DNA of 64,000 nt from Plotosus lineatus (GCA_024760905.1 CM045729.1:43105580-43169579), one strand, 5' to 3'; numbered from the stretch's first letter, positions 22,496-33,781 are shown. The notes: generated by a model from the sequence alone, not told the origin. Made by a program: numbers and translations.

Positions 22496-22525
22496 TGGGG
22501 TTTAGGGTTAGGGTTTAGGGTTAGG
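22496..22525. repeat. Short telomere-like TTAGGG tract
   Basis: GTTTAGGGTTAGGG followed by TTTAGGGTTAGG: mixed TTAGGG and TTTAGGG units, about four in total, inside the long-arm MITE. It is too short to be a functional telomere. Confidence 0.8.
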
Positions 22526-22640
22526 ATTAAACTTGAACAAAATTTTTATGTTGTGAGCAAATGTCTGTTTTTTTTTCCATTAAGGTTGTGAGCATTTGTC
22601 TTGTGAGAATTTGTCCTGTGAGCAAATATCCTGGAACCTG

Positions 22641-24030
22641 TATGCTATACTGTCCCCCTTTTGGTTTCTTTTGGATGATTGCCATAGCAGTAATCTGTTA
22701 GACCACAAATCTCAACTTTCAAACAAAACATTTTTATGTTAAAAAAAAAAAAAAAAGTCTGAAACTTGTCTTGTAAGGCCAGGTCACAATGCTTGTTCGC
22801 TAGATTTCTCATTATGTGTATTGTGCGGCTAAGTGACAGACTGCTGACATTGTTGTGTCTGTCTTGTCTTTTATTGTGTCTGACTACACACCTTGAAAGA
22901 CATGGTAAAATAAATATGCTGAAATGCCCCCTTTTCAGTATATGTTTTTCAAAAGTTGTATCCTTTGGGAGAGTTAAATGGGTTTCAGATACAGGAAAAA
23001 TAAAATGTGTTTGCTGTAGTTATTCAGTGTTGTACAGTGAAATCTGTTTTGAACACTAAATCTTTAACACACACTGAGTTTTCAATCATGGAAATCTATC
23101 AGAAACATGATTTACAAATGAATTATCATACTCGGCATTATAAAGCAAAGGGACATTTGTTGAGCTTGTGTGGCTCTTTTTTTCCCTTTCTCAAAGTCTT
23201 GCTTTAAAGAAAAGGGACTTGGCTTGCAGAAAAGACCTGGGGTGAGATACGCAAAAAAAACAAACAGCTGACAAGTTACCTTGTGTCTGCTCCCATTGTT
23301 ATAAAAGCACACTGCAAGACAATGACTATTATACATGTGGCATGTCATTTTAGTGCTTTTAACATTACTCATGCAAAGTGTTATGTTCTGTAATACTGGG
23401 TTATGCGGACACAGTAAACATGGCTATCTTCCTGTCATCGTACACAGGATAATAAGCTTTTAGCTCATGTTTTCTTCCTGCCTTTTGTCTGCGTGAGAGT
23501 TGAGGGGCCTACATTTGACCTCTTCATTGAAACTGTGCTCATAGGTGTTCTATAACTATTCTGCTCTTCTCACAGAGTTGTCATGTCACTCACTGACACT
23601 ATAATTACACGGCTATTTCCTGGTGTAAATTGTAAATAGACCGAAAAGGTTCTTTCAATGGGGACCATAATCACTTGGTACAATATTTCATATCCTCACA
23701 GTGATTGTCCCTTTTCAAATCCTTTTAATGTGCTCTGTCCTCTGATGTTTCTGACATTTTGAATTGTAGAAAGAAAACAAGACTTTTAGTAGAATTAAAA
23801 ATTGTGATAGTTTTATGATGAGTGTATGATGTATATCGACTTATACATCTGGACAATATGGACTTATTTTGTACGTACGCGACTCTATTATTGATGTATG
23901 ATGTATAAATATACTTTATGGTCTTGTGTATGGTGAAGAGATCCACTTTATTATTAGATAATTGATTTACATAAAGATATACATTTTGCAGTACCTTTTA
24001 CTGTACAGTACAATGTACGATTATGGAAAA
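22641..24030. other. Unique DNA, no gene seen
   Basis: AT-rich with a short A run at 22741-22756; no exon or repeat family was recognised. Confidence 0.55.
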
Positions 24031-24039
24031 AAAAGTTTA

Positions 24040-24095
24040 CTGTCTGAGTGAAGCTTTACACTGAAATCTGTTTGTGTCAAGCTTCACTCAGACAG
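24040..24095. repeat. Perfect 17-bp hairpin
   Basis: CTGTCTGAGTGAAGCTT (24040-24056) and its exact reverse complement (24079-24095) flank a 22-nt loop. A C-rich run follows immediately. No T run follows on either side, and the role is unknown. Confidence 0.85.
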
Positions 24096-24388
24096 CCCCC
24101 ACCCCCCACCCCCAATTTTTTGTATACATGAAGAGAGATACATATAATGGAAAAATTTGAGCACCGAATAATGACTTCAAAGTTATGGCCCGTTCAACAG
24201 CATTGGGGGGTAACCTAAATTTATGGGCTCCCATTTTCATACATTTTTAAAGATTTGTCATTTTTATAGAATAGAGATAGGAAATTATCAGCATTCATTC
24301 ACAGATATGTTATTTACAGAATAATGCAATAATTATAATAATAATATTACAACATTTTCAACCATCTCGATTTGCCTGAAAGCTACTG

Positions 24389-24404
24389 TGTATGTGTGTG
24401 CGTA

Positions 24405-24450
<46 letters not shown>

Positions 24451-24451
24451 A

Positions 24452-24516
<65 letters not shown>
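24389..24516. repeat. Compound (TG)n(TA)n microsatellite
   Basis: TG and TATG units grade into about 28 TA units that stop at the left edge of the next MITE. Confidence 0.95.
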
Positions 24517-24519
<3 letters not shown>

Positions 24520-25127
24520 ATCCCCTTATTTCGCGATTAATGGGGACCAGCCCTCTCTGCGATATGCGAAAAATCGCAAAATGATTTCTGCCACTTAAGT
24601 GCACCCACCCACCTATATATATTATATAAAATTTATATAGAAGTTAATTTTAAAGTGTTCTATGCATGTTAATATCATACAGGCAATGTGTATTAGTATA
24701 TGAATAAATTATACACCTTATAATGACAACAAATATATATAATACAGTATAACAAACCTTATAAATAACAAATCCACAGTCACGTCGAGGAGAATCACTG
24801 GCGGCACTGGTGCTTGATTGGGGCTCGTCAGCACCTCCAGAGCCTTTGCTTTACAGTAGTATGTATCATGTTAGTGTCCAAACTCACATTATTTTTATGG
24901 CAGTCCGTAATGCACAACAATAAGCCATTTTCTATTTTCACAACGGCCTTATTGCGCTGTTACTGTTATGGTCTGTGCTAGTTGGTGGTGTTTAACTCTT
25001 CTTTCTGCGCATACACTGGTAAGGGGCGTGGCTGTTACCCGCAGGCAAAATCCAGTTACGTTTTTTTTTTTCCAATTTGCGTTCGGCCGTCCGGAACCAA
25101 ACAAAAACGTAAGTCGGGGAGCATCTG
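24517..25127. mobile_element. Tigger-like MITE, family H
   Basis: The left side TCCCCTTATTTCGCGATTAA then TGGGGACC resembles family E subtermini, while the inverted right end CAGATGCTCCCCGACTTACG is a different Tigger-type end; TA follows at 25128-25129. The extreme left terminus has been absorbed by the TA tract. Unmatched ends suggest another mosaic. Confidence 0.6.
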
Positions 25128-25128
25128 T

Positions 25129-25129
25129 A

Positions 25130-25162
<33 letters not shown>

Positions 25163-25172
25163 ACACACACAC
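25129..25172. repeat. (AC)n microsatellite
   Basis: Begins at the TA target base next to the family H right end. Confidence 0.95.
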
Positions 25173-25670
25173 TCTCAGAGAGAAATTGATTTGTTCTGTT
25201 GTGTGGACATGTTTTGGATTTTTCAAAGAACCAATATTGAAAATTTTGAAGCTGTGCAAATAACGTTCCTCTGCAAAGGGTGAAAACACAAACAATCCTT
25301 ATTCTCATTTAAGAACTAGCCGGGTGTATATATGTACAGAATACAGAGAATATCCCAGAAGTCCAGTATTGGCGAGTGTTGCTTCCCCAAGAGCATTAGC
25401 TGACTTCGCTGTCCTTAAGTCATGTTTTTGTCATGCATCTTGATTCAGAATAAATTACAATCAAATACTACAATACCTTCAATAAACAATCATGTTGTGA
25501 TGAGTCTTATCACCTGACTCAAGTGCAGTGTTTCTTTTTGCAGCGTGATTACAAGCAGTGTTAGTTCTCTTCATTTGAGGATTTCTAGTGGCATGCTGAC
25601 ATTAGATTTAATTAGTGTAAGGATCTCAGTGTAGGAGTCATGTCATGACATTGACCTTAAGTTCACATTT
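25173..25670. other. Unique DNA, no gene seen
   Basis: No exon or repeat family was recognised. Confidence 0.55.
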
Positions 25671-25671
25671 G

Positions 25672-27827
25672 GCTCATCATCATCATCTTCTTCCACTTAG
25701 TCCAGGGACGGGTCGTGGGGGCAGCAACCTTAGCAAAGAGGTCCAGACGTCCCTCTCCTGAGCCACTTCCTCCAACTCTCCCGGGGGGACACCGAGGCGG
25801 TCCCAGGCAAGCCGAGAGACATAGTCCCTCCAGCGTGTTCTAAGTCGACCCCGGGGTCTCTTCCCGGTTGGACATGCCCGAAACACCACACCAGGGAGGC
25901 GTCCGGGGGTCATTCTGACCGGATGCCCGAGCCACCTCAACTGGCCCCTCTCAATGCGGAGGAGCAGCGGATGTACTCCGAGCTCTCCCCGGATGGCGGA
26001 GCTTCTCACCTTATCTCTAAGGGAGAACCCCGCCACCCGGCGAAGGAAGCTCATTTCAGCCGCTTGTATCCGTGATCTTGTTCTTTCGGTCATTACCCAA
26101 AGCTCGTGACCATAGGTGAGGGTTGGAACGTAGATCGACTGGTAAATTGAGAGCTTCGCCTTGCGGCTCAGCTCCTTCTTCACCACGACGGACCGGTACA
26201 GGCACCGCTTAACAGCAGAGGCTGCAGCGATCCGTCTGTCGATCTCTAGCTCCATCCTTCCCTCACTCGTAAACAAGACCCCAAGATACTTAAACTCCTC
26301 CACTTGGGGCAGGACCTCATTCCCGACCCGGAGGGTGCATTCCACCATTGTCCGACTGAGAACCATGGCCTCGGACTTGGAGGTACTGATCTTCATCCCG
26401 GCTGCTTCGCACTCAGCTGCGAATCGCTCCAATGAGAGCTGGAGGGCCCCGACTTGATGAAGCCAAAAGGACAACATCATTCGCAAAAAGCAGAGACGAT
26501 ATCCGATGGCCACCAAACCAGAACCCCTCATCGCCTCGACTGCGCCTAGAAATTCTGTCCACAAAAATTATGAACAGAATCGGTGACAAAGGACAGCCTT
26601 GGCGGACTCCAACTCCCACTGGAAACGAATCTGACCTGGTGTTACCAATACGGACCAAACTCTGGCTCCGGTGATACAGCGACCGAATAGCTCGTAGCAA
26701 CGGATCCGGAACGCCGTATTCTCGGAGCACGCCCCACAAGATCTTTCGAGGGACACGGTCGAAAGCCTTCTCCAAATCCACAAAGCATATGTGGACAATT
26801 GGGCAAACTCCCATGCCCCCTCCAGAATCCTGCGGAGCGTATAGAGTTGGTCAAGAGTGCTGCGGCCAGGACGAAAACCACATTGTTCCTCCTGAATCCG
26901 AGGTTCAACTATCGGTCGGATCCTCCTCTCTAGTACCCCTGCATAGACTTTCCCAGGTAGGCTGAGGAGTGTAATTCCCCAATAATTGGAACACACCCTC
27001 CGGTCCCGCTTCTTAAAAATTGGGACCACCACCCCAGTTTGCCAATCCAGAGGTACAGCCCCCGATGACCACGCGATGTTGCAGAGACGTGTCAACCAAG
27101 ACAGTCCTACAACATCCAGAGCCCTGAGATATTCTGGGCGGATCTCGTCCAACCCCGGAGCTCGACCACCGAGGAGCTTTTTGACAACCTCAGTGACCTC
27201 CACTCCAGTGATGGGCGGACCCTCACCCGAACCCCCAGGGTCTTCCTCTTCCACGGAGGGCGTGTTGGTGGGATTGAGAAGGTCCTCAAAGTATTCCCTC
27301 CACCTCTCAACAACATCCCCAGTCAAGGTAAGCAGCTCCCCACCTCCACCGTAAACAGTGTTTGTGAAGAACTGCTTCCCCCTCCTGAGGTGTCGGATGG
27401 TGGCCCAGAACCTTTTTGAGGCCAACCGATAATCACTCTCCAGGCCCTCACCGAACTCCTCCCACGCCCGAGATTTTGCATCTGCGACAGCCTCGGCTGC
27501 AGCACGTTTGGCCTGCCGGTACCCGTTTGCTGCCTCAGGAGTCCCACAGGCTAATAAAACCCGATAGGCCTCCTTCTTCAGCTGGACGGCCCCCTTCACC
27601 GCAGGTGTACACCACCGGGTTCGGGGATTACCGCCACGACAAGCACCGACGACCTTACGGCCACAGCTTTGGGCTGCTGCCTCAGCAATGGAGGCACGAA
27701 ACATGGCCCATTCGGATTCCATGTCCCCCGCCTCCTCCGGAACGTGGTTGTAGCTCTGCTGGAGGTGGGAGTTAAAGGCCTGTCGGACAGGGGGCTCCGC
27801 CAAACGTTCCCAGCAGGACGGGGACAA
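25672..27827 (-). mobile_element. Rex3 LINE (RTE clade), 5'-truncated
   Basis: The plus strand at 26580-26600 and 27026-27045 closely matches the two conserved sites used to amplify Rex3 from teleosts (recalled, one or two mismatches each). The 3' end, on the minus strand, is a short (GAT)n tail directly after the stop codon at 25683-25685, as in RTE elements. A full element would encode an endonuclease upstream of the reverse transcriptase; it is absent here, so the copy is truncated and replaced by a 14-bp tandem repeat at 27821-27887. No clear target duplication was found. Confidence 0.93.
25683..27827 (-). pseudogene. Rex3 reverse transcriptase, broken by two frameshifts
   Basis: Read from 27827 downwards: a thumb-proximal N region with AYRVLLACGTPEAANGYRQA; RT motifs VVVPIFKKRDRRVCSNYWGI (about residue 267) and EEQCGFRPGRSTLDQLYTLR (about 313). 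A one-base loss near 26797 shifts into the frame carrying HICFVDLEKAFDRVPR and GVRQGCPLSPILFIIFVDRI. The catalytic box reads FAND at about 26474-26487 where FADD is expected, so the first aspartate of the pair is asparagine. A second shift near 26450 leads to the C region with EEFKYLGVLFTSEGRMELEI and WRDYVSRLAWDRLGV. Reverse transcriptase would copy element RNA into DNA at the nicked target; this copy is inactive by truncation, two shifts and the active-site change. Confidence 0.93.
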
Positions 27828-27887
27828 AGTCTTAGGGACAAAGTCTTAGGGACAAAGTCTTAGGGACAAAGTCTTAGGGACAAAATC
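27821..27887. repeat. 14-bp tandem repeat at Rex3 5' junction
   Basis: The unit GGGACAAAGTCTTA starts at 27821, 27835, 27849 and 27863, then a partial unit. It begins inside Rex3-like sequence (GGGACAAAGT is part of the element) and runs into flanking DNA, where GTCTTAGGGACAAAAT recurs once more near 27900. Confidence 0.92.
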
Positions 27888-27919
27888 AAAAGACTTTTTG
27901 TCTTAGGGACAAAATCTTG

Positions 27920-28425
27920 ACTGCAAGGGGCAAATACTGATATCCCAAAAATATTTTCTATGACATAAAAACCATTATCACTTTATGATGTGTGGAAGGC
28001 TTTTGGAGTACAATGCATTTATTGGAACCTCAACTTCTTTCTTCAATATAAATTCTGGTGACCAGCTGTGTTCTAGGAAAGAACGGTCATACATTAAAAT
28101 TATTTATAAAGAGTACCTGTTTGCTCATTCCACTATGCAATCAGACAACCATATGGATCTGGGTCAACTGAGTTAATGTTTTTTTTTCTCTCAGTTACTT
28201 TAATGGCAGCTTGATTGTTGTTACTAGTGAGGCTTGTGGTATCGAGGTTTTAGCATCTTTACATCACAGGAAGGATGGCTTGGATTTGGTAAGGGCATTT
28301 CACACACAGCGGTCTCTAATATAGAGTAATGACACTGTTTACGACCTTCATGAGAAGAAAAACATGCCAGAACTTTAAGGTAGGTGGGCTAAAGGTGCAG
28401 TATACCATCATAACAGAAGTATTCC
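27920..28425. other. Unique DNA, no gene seen
   Basis: No exon or repeat family was recognised; a C run at 28424-28432 is part of the next target duplication. Confidence 0.5.
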
Positions 28426-28437
28426 CCCCCCCAATTG

Positions 28438-28850
28438 GCGGCACGGTGGCGTAGTGGTTAGCACGTCCGCCTCACAGCAAGAAGGCCCGGGTTCGATTCC
28501 CGGCCTGGGCGTTTCTGTGTGGAGTTTGCATGTTCTCCCCGTGCTTGTGCGGGTTTCCTCCGGTGCTCGGTTTCCCCATAATCCAAAGACGTGCACTGTA
28601 GGTTAATTGGCCGTTCTAAATTGACTGTAGTTTCTCTCCTGCAGCGGCACTGGAACCCAGTCGTATCGGCACTTGCCTTTCCATTGGATCCTTCCGGTGG
28701 CGCTGAGACAGGGGGGGACTTGCTGCTTGGGTAACAGCCTGTCCCTCATTACTCCCCACCCAGGCTCTGTGCACTGGGGAGTATCACCAGTCGGGATACT
28801 GGCCAGAGCGCAGCCATAGTCCTTCGGGACTGACGGAGGCCTACGCACGT
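28438..28850 (+). mobile_element. V-SINE-like insertion with unusual 3' half
   Basis: The 5' part is a well-preserved fish V-SINE head: GCGGCACGGTGGCGTAGTGG, B box GGTTCGATTCCC, core TTTCTGTGTGGAGTTTGCAT. After ATTGACTGTAGT at about 28630 the sequence leaves the family, continuing with 220 bp I do not recognise that ends GACGGAGGCCTACGCACGT. CCCCCCCAATTG flanks both sides (28426-28437, 28851-28862), so both halves entered together. The 3' half may be a second element joined by template switching. Confidence 0.8.
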
Positions 28851-28862
28851 CCCCCCCAATTG

Positions 28863-30230
28863 CATGAATATACAGGTGTTTATTAAACTGAATAATGCGG
28901 TAATATAACAGTAGAAATATATACTTATATATCCATTTCGGGGTGACTGAATAATACTTTGCACCAATGTTAAAAGGTAGATTTTTACATCCTGCTTTAG
29001 TTTTGCAGTGTTTATTAAATCACCAGGGTCCAGGGGTGTTGTTCTTGAAAGCATCTAAGAATGGGAAAATGTCAAAGTAAAGGAATGTAAAAGTTTGCTG
29101 AATACTTCAGCTCGTATCATGGTTTAAAATAACAGCCTTGATCTCATAATTACATGTACGAGTCTTTTCATACCACCTACCCCCTGGGTCCAGCATACTA
29201 GTACCTGTCAGCCACTGGCTTCTTAATTAGTGGTTTGTGATCTACATCAACACAGAGGAACTCCATTTTTTTGAAACCTTACTTATAATTAAAGCATCTC
29301 TCCAATGAGATGGGTGTCTTGTATTGTCATATAGCCCATTGTGACTATGATATTATTATTGTATTTCCCTCTTTAATATGCGAACACGATCCCAAACGTA
29401 CTTGAGGAAACTGGATCCAAGACAATGCAGTTGAGTGCTTCTGTTTAATGTGATCTCTATTTGTTTTATGTCATAAGTAGCTCCGTCTGCTTATCTATTT
29501 GGATTTCCATACACTATTTGAGTGTAGAGTAAGAGTAAAGGACGATTTATAGTCCTGTGTTGAGTGTACACTGTAGCATTGGTGCTTGAATGGGATGAAA
29601 CATCTACACCTGGCTTAAAGTGTGTGTCTACGCTATGAGGCTCTGTGATATGAAAGATACTAGAAGAGATACAGAAGAGTGATGCGAGTTCCACAATTTA
29701 CAGGAAGGATAATAAACAGAATATACCATGGGCAAACTGTTTTGAAACAAATGTATTGGGAGAAAATAAATCTTAAATGTTTTAGTGATAAACATTCAGA
29801 GTGAATTTACTTGGTTTGGTCTGTACTCAGCAGTATGAATGGCTCAAAGCCATTCATAGTAATTAGTGTTTAAATCTGCAGGATCTGATGCAGGATTAAA
29901 CTAGCCGTTATAATTGGCAACAGCTGCTATAAAGGCTCCCACGTTATATTTATTTTATTAAAATTTTAGATTTTCTTCTTTTTGTGACAAAGAAGGAACA
30001 GGTGGAAATACTCTAGTAGATGAACCAGTCACAATTAGTGTTCTGGACATTGCCACGATGCATAGTAACATTTCTGAAGAGATTCATGTCAGCCTTCCAG
30101 GTTGGGGATGGCACAGGGTATGAGGCAGATCCTATAGTGTAGATTCAATTTCCGAATTATAAATTGTCCTGAAGGGAAGAAGCAACAATATAAAGCGGAC
30201 TTGTTAGCCAGCTAGAAGGCAGTAAACATG
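28863..30230. other. Unique DNA, no gene seen
   Basis: No exon or repeat family was recognised. Confidence 0.55.
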
Positions 30231-30234
30231 GATT

Positions 30235-30303
30235 TTATTTATTTGTTTATTTATTTATTTATTATTATTATTATTATTATTTTATTTATTTTTATTTTAT
30301 TTT
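30235..30303. repeat. (TTTA)n and (ATT)n microsatellite
   Basis: Tetranucleotide TTTA units merge into ATT trinucleotides and back into TTTA/TTTTA. Confidence 0.9.
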
Positions 30304-30539
30304 CCAAATGCATAAATGTTTTTTTACTTTTGAGAAAATGTTGGTTTCAAGTTGAGTTTCTGTTCTTTTATTACAGTATTAATAGAACTACACACTTGAC
30401 ATTATTTTGTCTTATCAGTATTTTTATGTACATTATATGGGTAAAAATATGACATTCTGACAATCAATCCCATATGTGAGCCTTCTCCAAATAGCTGAAG
30501 TTGAAACCAAACAATTGAATTCCATTTACTGGAAATAAG

Positions 30540-30715
30540 TGGTCCAGACATGTTCCAGCATGATGATGAACCTGTGCAAGAAGTAAGCTCCAGGGAGACG
30601 TGGATTGCCAAGACTCGTGTTTAAAATCTCAAGTGGCCTGTACAGATCCCTGACCCAAACCTCACGGAGTATCTTTGGAATCAATTAGTACATGGCAGAA
30701 CTTTCTTGTCCTAAA
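30540..30715 (+). pseudogene. Tc1-like transposase C-terminal remnant
   Basis: In broken frames the segment reads FQHDDEPV near 30552 (the second catalytic aspartate block, FQHDNDP in intact relatives) and then KWPVQIPDPNLTEYLW near 30630, a decayed form of the SPDLNPIE block that carries the third catalytic acid. Here the isoleucine-glutamate becomes threonine-glutamate and the glutamate remains. No terminal repeats are recognised nearby. It is an old copy unrelated in detail to the Tc1 element at 39880. Confidence 0.75.
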
Positions 30716-31896
30716 AGAAAAGCAAATTTGTTGTCCTGTGCTGGTGAATTGCTGCTCTTGTCGTTGCATTGACTGGCTGAGTCACAGAAAGCAGGTGAGA
30801 TTTAATACTGCAATTTAATGAGGAACTTTCTTTGTATCCAAGGCAACAAAACAACAACGAGGAACTGTTTCGAGGTTTTTATTGTGGTATGTTGAAGGTT
30901 TCATGCTGGGCCCATTTCCTTCCTTGTGTCACATGACTGGGACTGTTTTAGGTGAGGTGTGGGACACAGGGAAATAAGAGGCAGGCGTAGTTTCAGTGAA
31001 CAGTCCAAGAAGGAGTGCTGCACTTTTTTAATGACAGGAAGCAAGAGTGGTAGTGTGTGTTATGCAGCAGAGGAGGGTGCCATAGTGCCAAGTAGAGTTT
31101 TCAGGAAGTATCTCAGGAAAAGAGGCAGGCTGGTTATGTTGCCCTCTGCTCTCAATTGCTTCTGTTGTTTTATAGTCATCATCATCATCATCAGTACAGC
31201 TCGTTCGTGGAGATGAGAAAGGAAATGGCCAGGGTGTTAAACAACCATATATGCTGGTAGTGTGGGTTGGGGTCATCCTTCCTGCTGGTAAGGAAGAAAG
31301 CTTGGCTCCACACTGGGACAATGTGGACACAGATAGGTTAACTCTTGATGGTCATTTGTCGTTAGAAGTTTGGTTTGATTTTGAAATATGATGCAAGATG
31401 ACCTGGTTTTTCTTTTCTACAGATTGATGGAACTTTATAGTGGCATATGATGAAATCCAGCCAGAATGTGGATTAACTGTTACTGAAATGCCTGTTGACA
31501 TCAGATGGGAGCTTATAGACCCGCTTAAACCCTGCTAGATCCTCATTCTGTATGAGTAGAGAGATACAAAGCAAACTGCTAAAAGCTGGGATACTGGCTG
31601 AAATCCTCCTTCGGTCTGATTCATCTTCAGCAAACGGCAAGGCAGAAATATGCAGTGAATCATGTATAATTAAAAGAAAACAGTGCAGATACTTAAGAGT
31701 CGAAGCAGAAGGTTTATTGCAGTATAAATCCGTTGAATTAATCACCTCAGTTTAAAAGATCAAGGTAAAAAGCGTGTGTAATCATAGCAAAACAAGTCAA
31801 TGTCTTTCCTGGAAGTTGTGTTGGACATTGTTTGGAGACAGGATGAAAACCGTCCGGTGTTTAAATGTGGAGTATGACCAGAATGTGAAAAACATT
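30716..31896. other. Unique DNA, no gene seen
   Basis: A short ATC tract lies at 31180-31192; no exon or repeat family was recognised. Confidence 0.5.
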
Positions 31897-32165
31897 ATGT
31901 GCTCAAAGGTTTGTGGACACCTGGTCATCATACCCATTTCATTCCAGATTCCATTTAAACCCCACTTTTTACCCCACCAGATTGTGGAATGTGAAGGGGA
32001 TTGTGTTCATTCAGCTGCAAGAGCATTAGTAAGGTCTAGTGATGGTGCGTCAGGTGGCCTGGTCTACAATCACCGTACAGGTAAAGTAATGCTCAGGAGA
32101 GCTGAGGCACTTGAGTTCTTCCTGTCCAAGGCCTTGCGTTCATGGATCCTGCTTTGTGCACAGGT
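31897..32165. mobile_element. Tc1-like transposon end and partial interior
   Basis: TATGTGCTCAAAGGTTTGTG then GACACCTGGTCATCATACCCAT is a diverged form of a common fish Tc1 terminal repeat. It is followed by interior landmarks TTCAGCTGCAAGAGCATTAG and, near 32140, CCTTGCGTTCATGGATCCTG then CTTTGTGCAC. The far end is missing and a TG tract follows. Confidence 0.7.
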
Positions 32166-32172
32166 ATATCCT

Positions 32173-32188
32173 GTATGTGTGTGTATGT

Positions 32189-32219
<31 letters not shown>
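32173..32219. repeat. (TG)n microsatellite
   Basis: TG units with TATG interruptions. Confidence 0.95.
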
Positions 32220-32835
32220 CACATGTATCCATGTACACTATATGGATCTGCTCACAAAACTGGTACTGAAATGTGTGACATTCACCTTTTACATTTTCTG
32301 TAGATATATAAATAGTTTTCCCCATTTTTAATGTCTTAGGACAATCTGCATTAAAGCCTGGTAGATGCAGGATAATATTCCTTGGAGATGCAGCATCAAA
32401 AATTATCAGCAGGACTCAAAACGTCAGTATGTAACATGGACAGAGTGAATGACCTTCTATTCACTAATAATAGCTTTAGTTAATAATTGTGTAATCAGTT
32501 ACCAATTGATATTGTTTGACGTGTTCCACTTTTTATTATCTAAACTCAATAAACGCCACATTTATCAGTGACCGGTGGGAGCACAAGATACACGATGTAA
32601 CATGGACAGGAAAAGTTACAGATATTGTCAATCCTGTTTTAATTATGGTGCTTATTTAACAATTTTGCAACACACATCATTGGTGTTCATTGTGCATGCA
32701 CCTCTGCTTTGATTGATGTGGTTATTTGAATTGTGGAGACCTTAGCAGAGGTGCATCAGGACAGGAGCATAATGAGGTATTTCTCGTCATAAAATTGAGG
32801 TGTAAAAAGGTGTAAATGTTCCAGTTTCATTATCA
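32220..32835. other. Unique DNA, no gene seen
   Basis: No exon or repeat family was recognised. Confidence 0.5.
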
Positions 32836-32859
32836 GACACGCGCACACACGCACGTGTG

Positions 32860-32905
<46 letters not shown>

Positions 32906-32941
32906 TTTGCATGTATATGAATATATATATATATATATATA
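32836..32941. repeat. (CA)/(GT)n and (AT)n microsatellite
   Basis: CGCGCACACACGCACGTGTG is a small palindrome at the start, then a GT tract and, after GTTTGTTTGCATG, an AT tract. Confidence 0.9.
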
Positions 32942-33114
32942 AATGACTTTGCAGGAGGACCTTCTTGGTGTTACCGCTTCATGCAATGCAACTGCCTCTC
33001 TATCAGAGCATGGAGCACAATTGTCACAAAAACTGCCAGTAGATTTTCAAGCCAAGGTAGACAGTTTCCATTAGTTTCCCCAAAAATGTGACTTATAGTC
33101 CAGTGCGACTTGTA

Positions 33115-33667
33115 CAGTGGAGCCTCGGTACTCGAACTTAATCTCTTCCAGACGGCTGTTTGGATTCTGATTTGTTCGGATTCCCGATCCGCTTTTCCCA
33201 TTACAAATTATGTAAATGGTCTTAATCCGTTCTGTCGTCTTTTGAACAGAAGTTAATGGTACCATAACTCATACCATAGGTCCTCAAATTAAGTAAAAAA
33301 ATTATTGAATACAGTGCACTGTTATGGTGTGTGTTGTGAGAGACTCTTTAATTTTTATGGGGTTTTAATTTTAGTGTGTTATGGTCTCTCTCTCAAAAGA
33401 GTTGCGCATTAAAATGTGCGTTGGACAGGGGCGTGGCTCTCAAGCCGGTGGAGTGCTAAACACACACACACCCAACTCCATTTAATCATAGAGCTTAACT
33501 GGTAATTAAAACACACACAAAAAAGAGGCTCATTGACAACTTGTGTGCGAATGAGGAAAAAGGGGCGGGACATCAGCTCAACCAATCAGGAGAAAGAAGG
33601 ACAGCCATTGGCTGAATTTGAATCATGTACTGGTTGCTCGGCAGTCAGCGAATATTCAAACCGTGGG

Positions 33668-33668
<1 letters not shown>
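33115..33668. mobile_element. Mosaic MITE: family G left end, family A right end
   Basis: The left end CAGTGGAGCCTCGGTACTCG (TA at 33113-33114) is a Tigger-type terminus seen nowhere else in the window. From about 33480 the sequence follows family A (GAGCTTAACTGGTAATTAAA, then GCCATTGGCTGAATTTGAAT) to a diverged A terminus near 33668. The two ends do not form an inverted repeat. Confidence 0.7.
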
Positions 33669-33676
<8 letters not shown>

Positions 33677-33708
<32 letters not shown>

Positions 33709-33733
33709 GTGTGTGTGTGTGTGTATATGTATG

Positions 33734-33781
<48 letters not shown>
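33677..33781. repeat. Compound (AT)n(GT)n(AC)n microsatellite
   Basis: Lies exactly between the mosaic MITE and the family E copy that follows. Confidence 0.95.

Larger units (their letters stand above)
22023..22640. mobile_element. MITE with long terminal inverted repeats, unclassified
   Basis: From about 22040 the left arm reads TCTCACAGGACAAATGCTCA then CAAGACAAATGCTCACAACCTTAATG; the inverted right arm, ending near 22640, repeats this order with few changes. The arms contain reiterated GACAAATGCTCACAA units. A SINE is nested at 22164-22420 and a telomere-like tract at 22496-22525. The superfamily is uncertain because the exact ends and target duplication are not clear. Confidence 0.75.

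Noticed and set aside
22501..22525. Functional telomere or chromosome end
   Set aside because: Only about four units, inside a MITE, with long normal sequence on both sides.
27416..27775. Plus-strand open frames across the Rex3 region
   Set aside because: They are antisense shadows of the reverse-transcriptase frame.
31774..32331. 185-residue plus-strand open frame
   Set aside because: It crosses a Tc1 terminal repeat, Tc1 interior sequence and a TG microsatellite; the frame is accidental.
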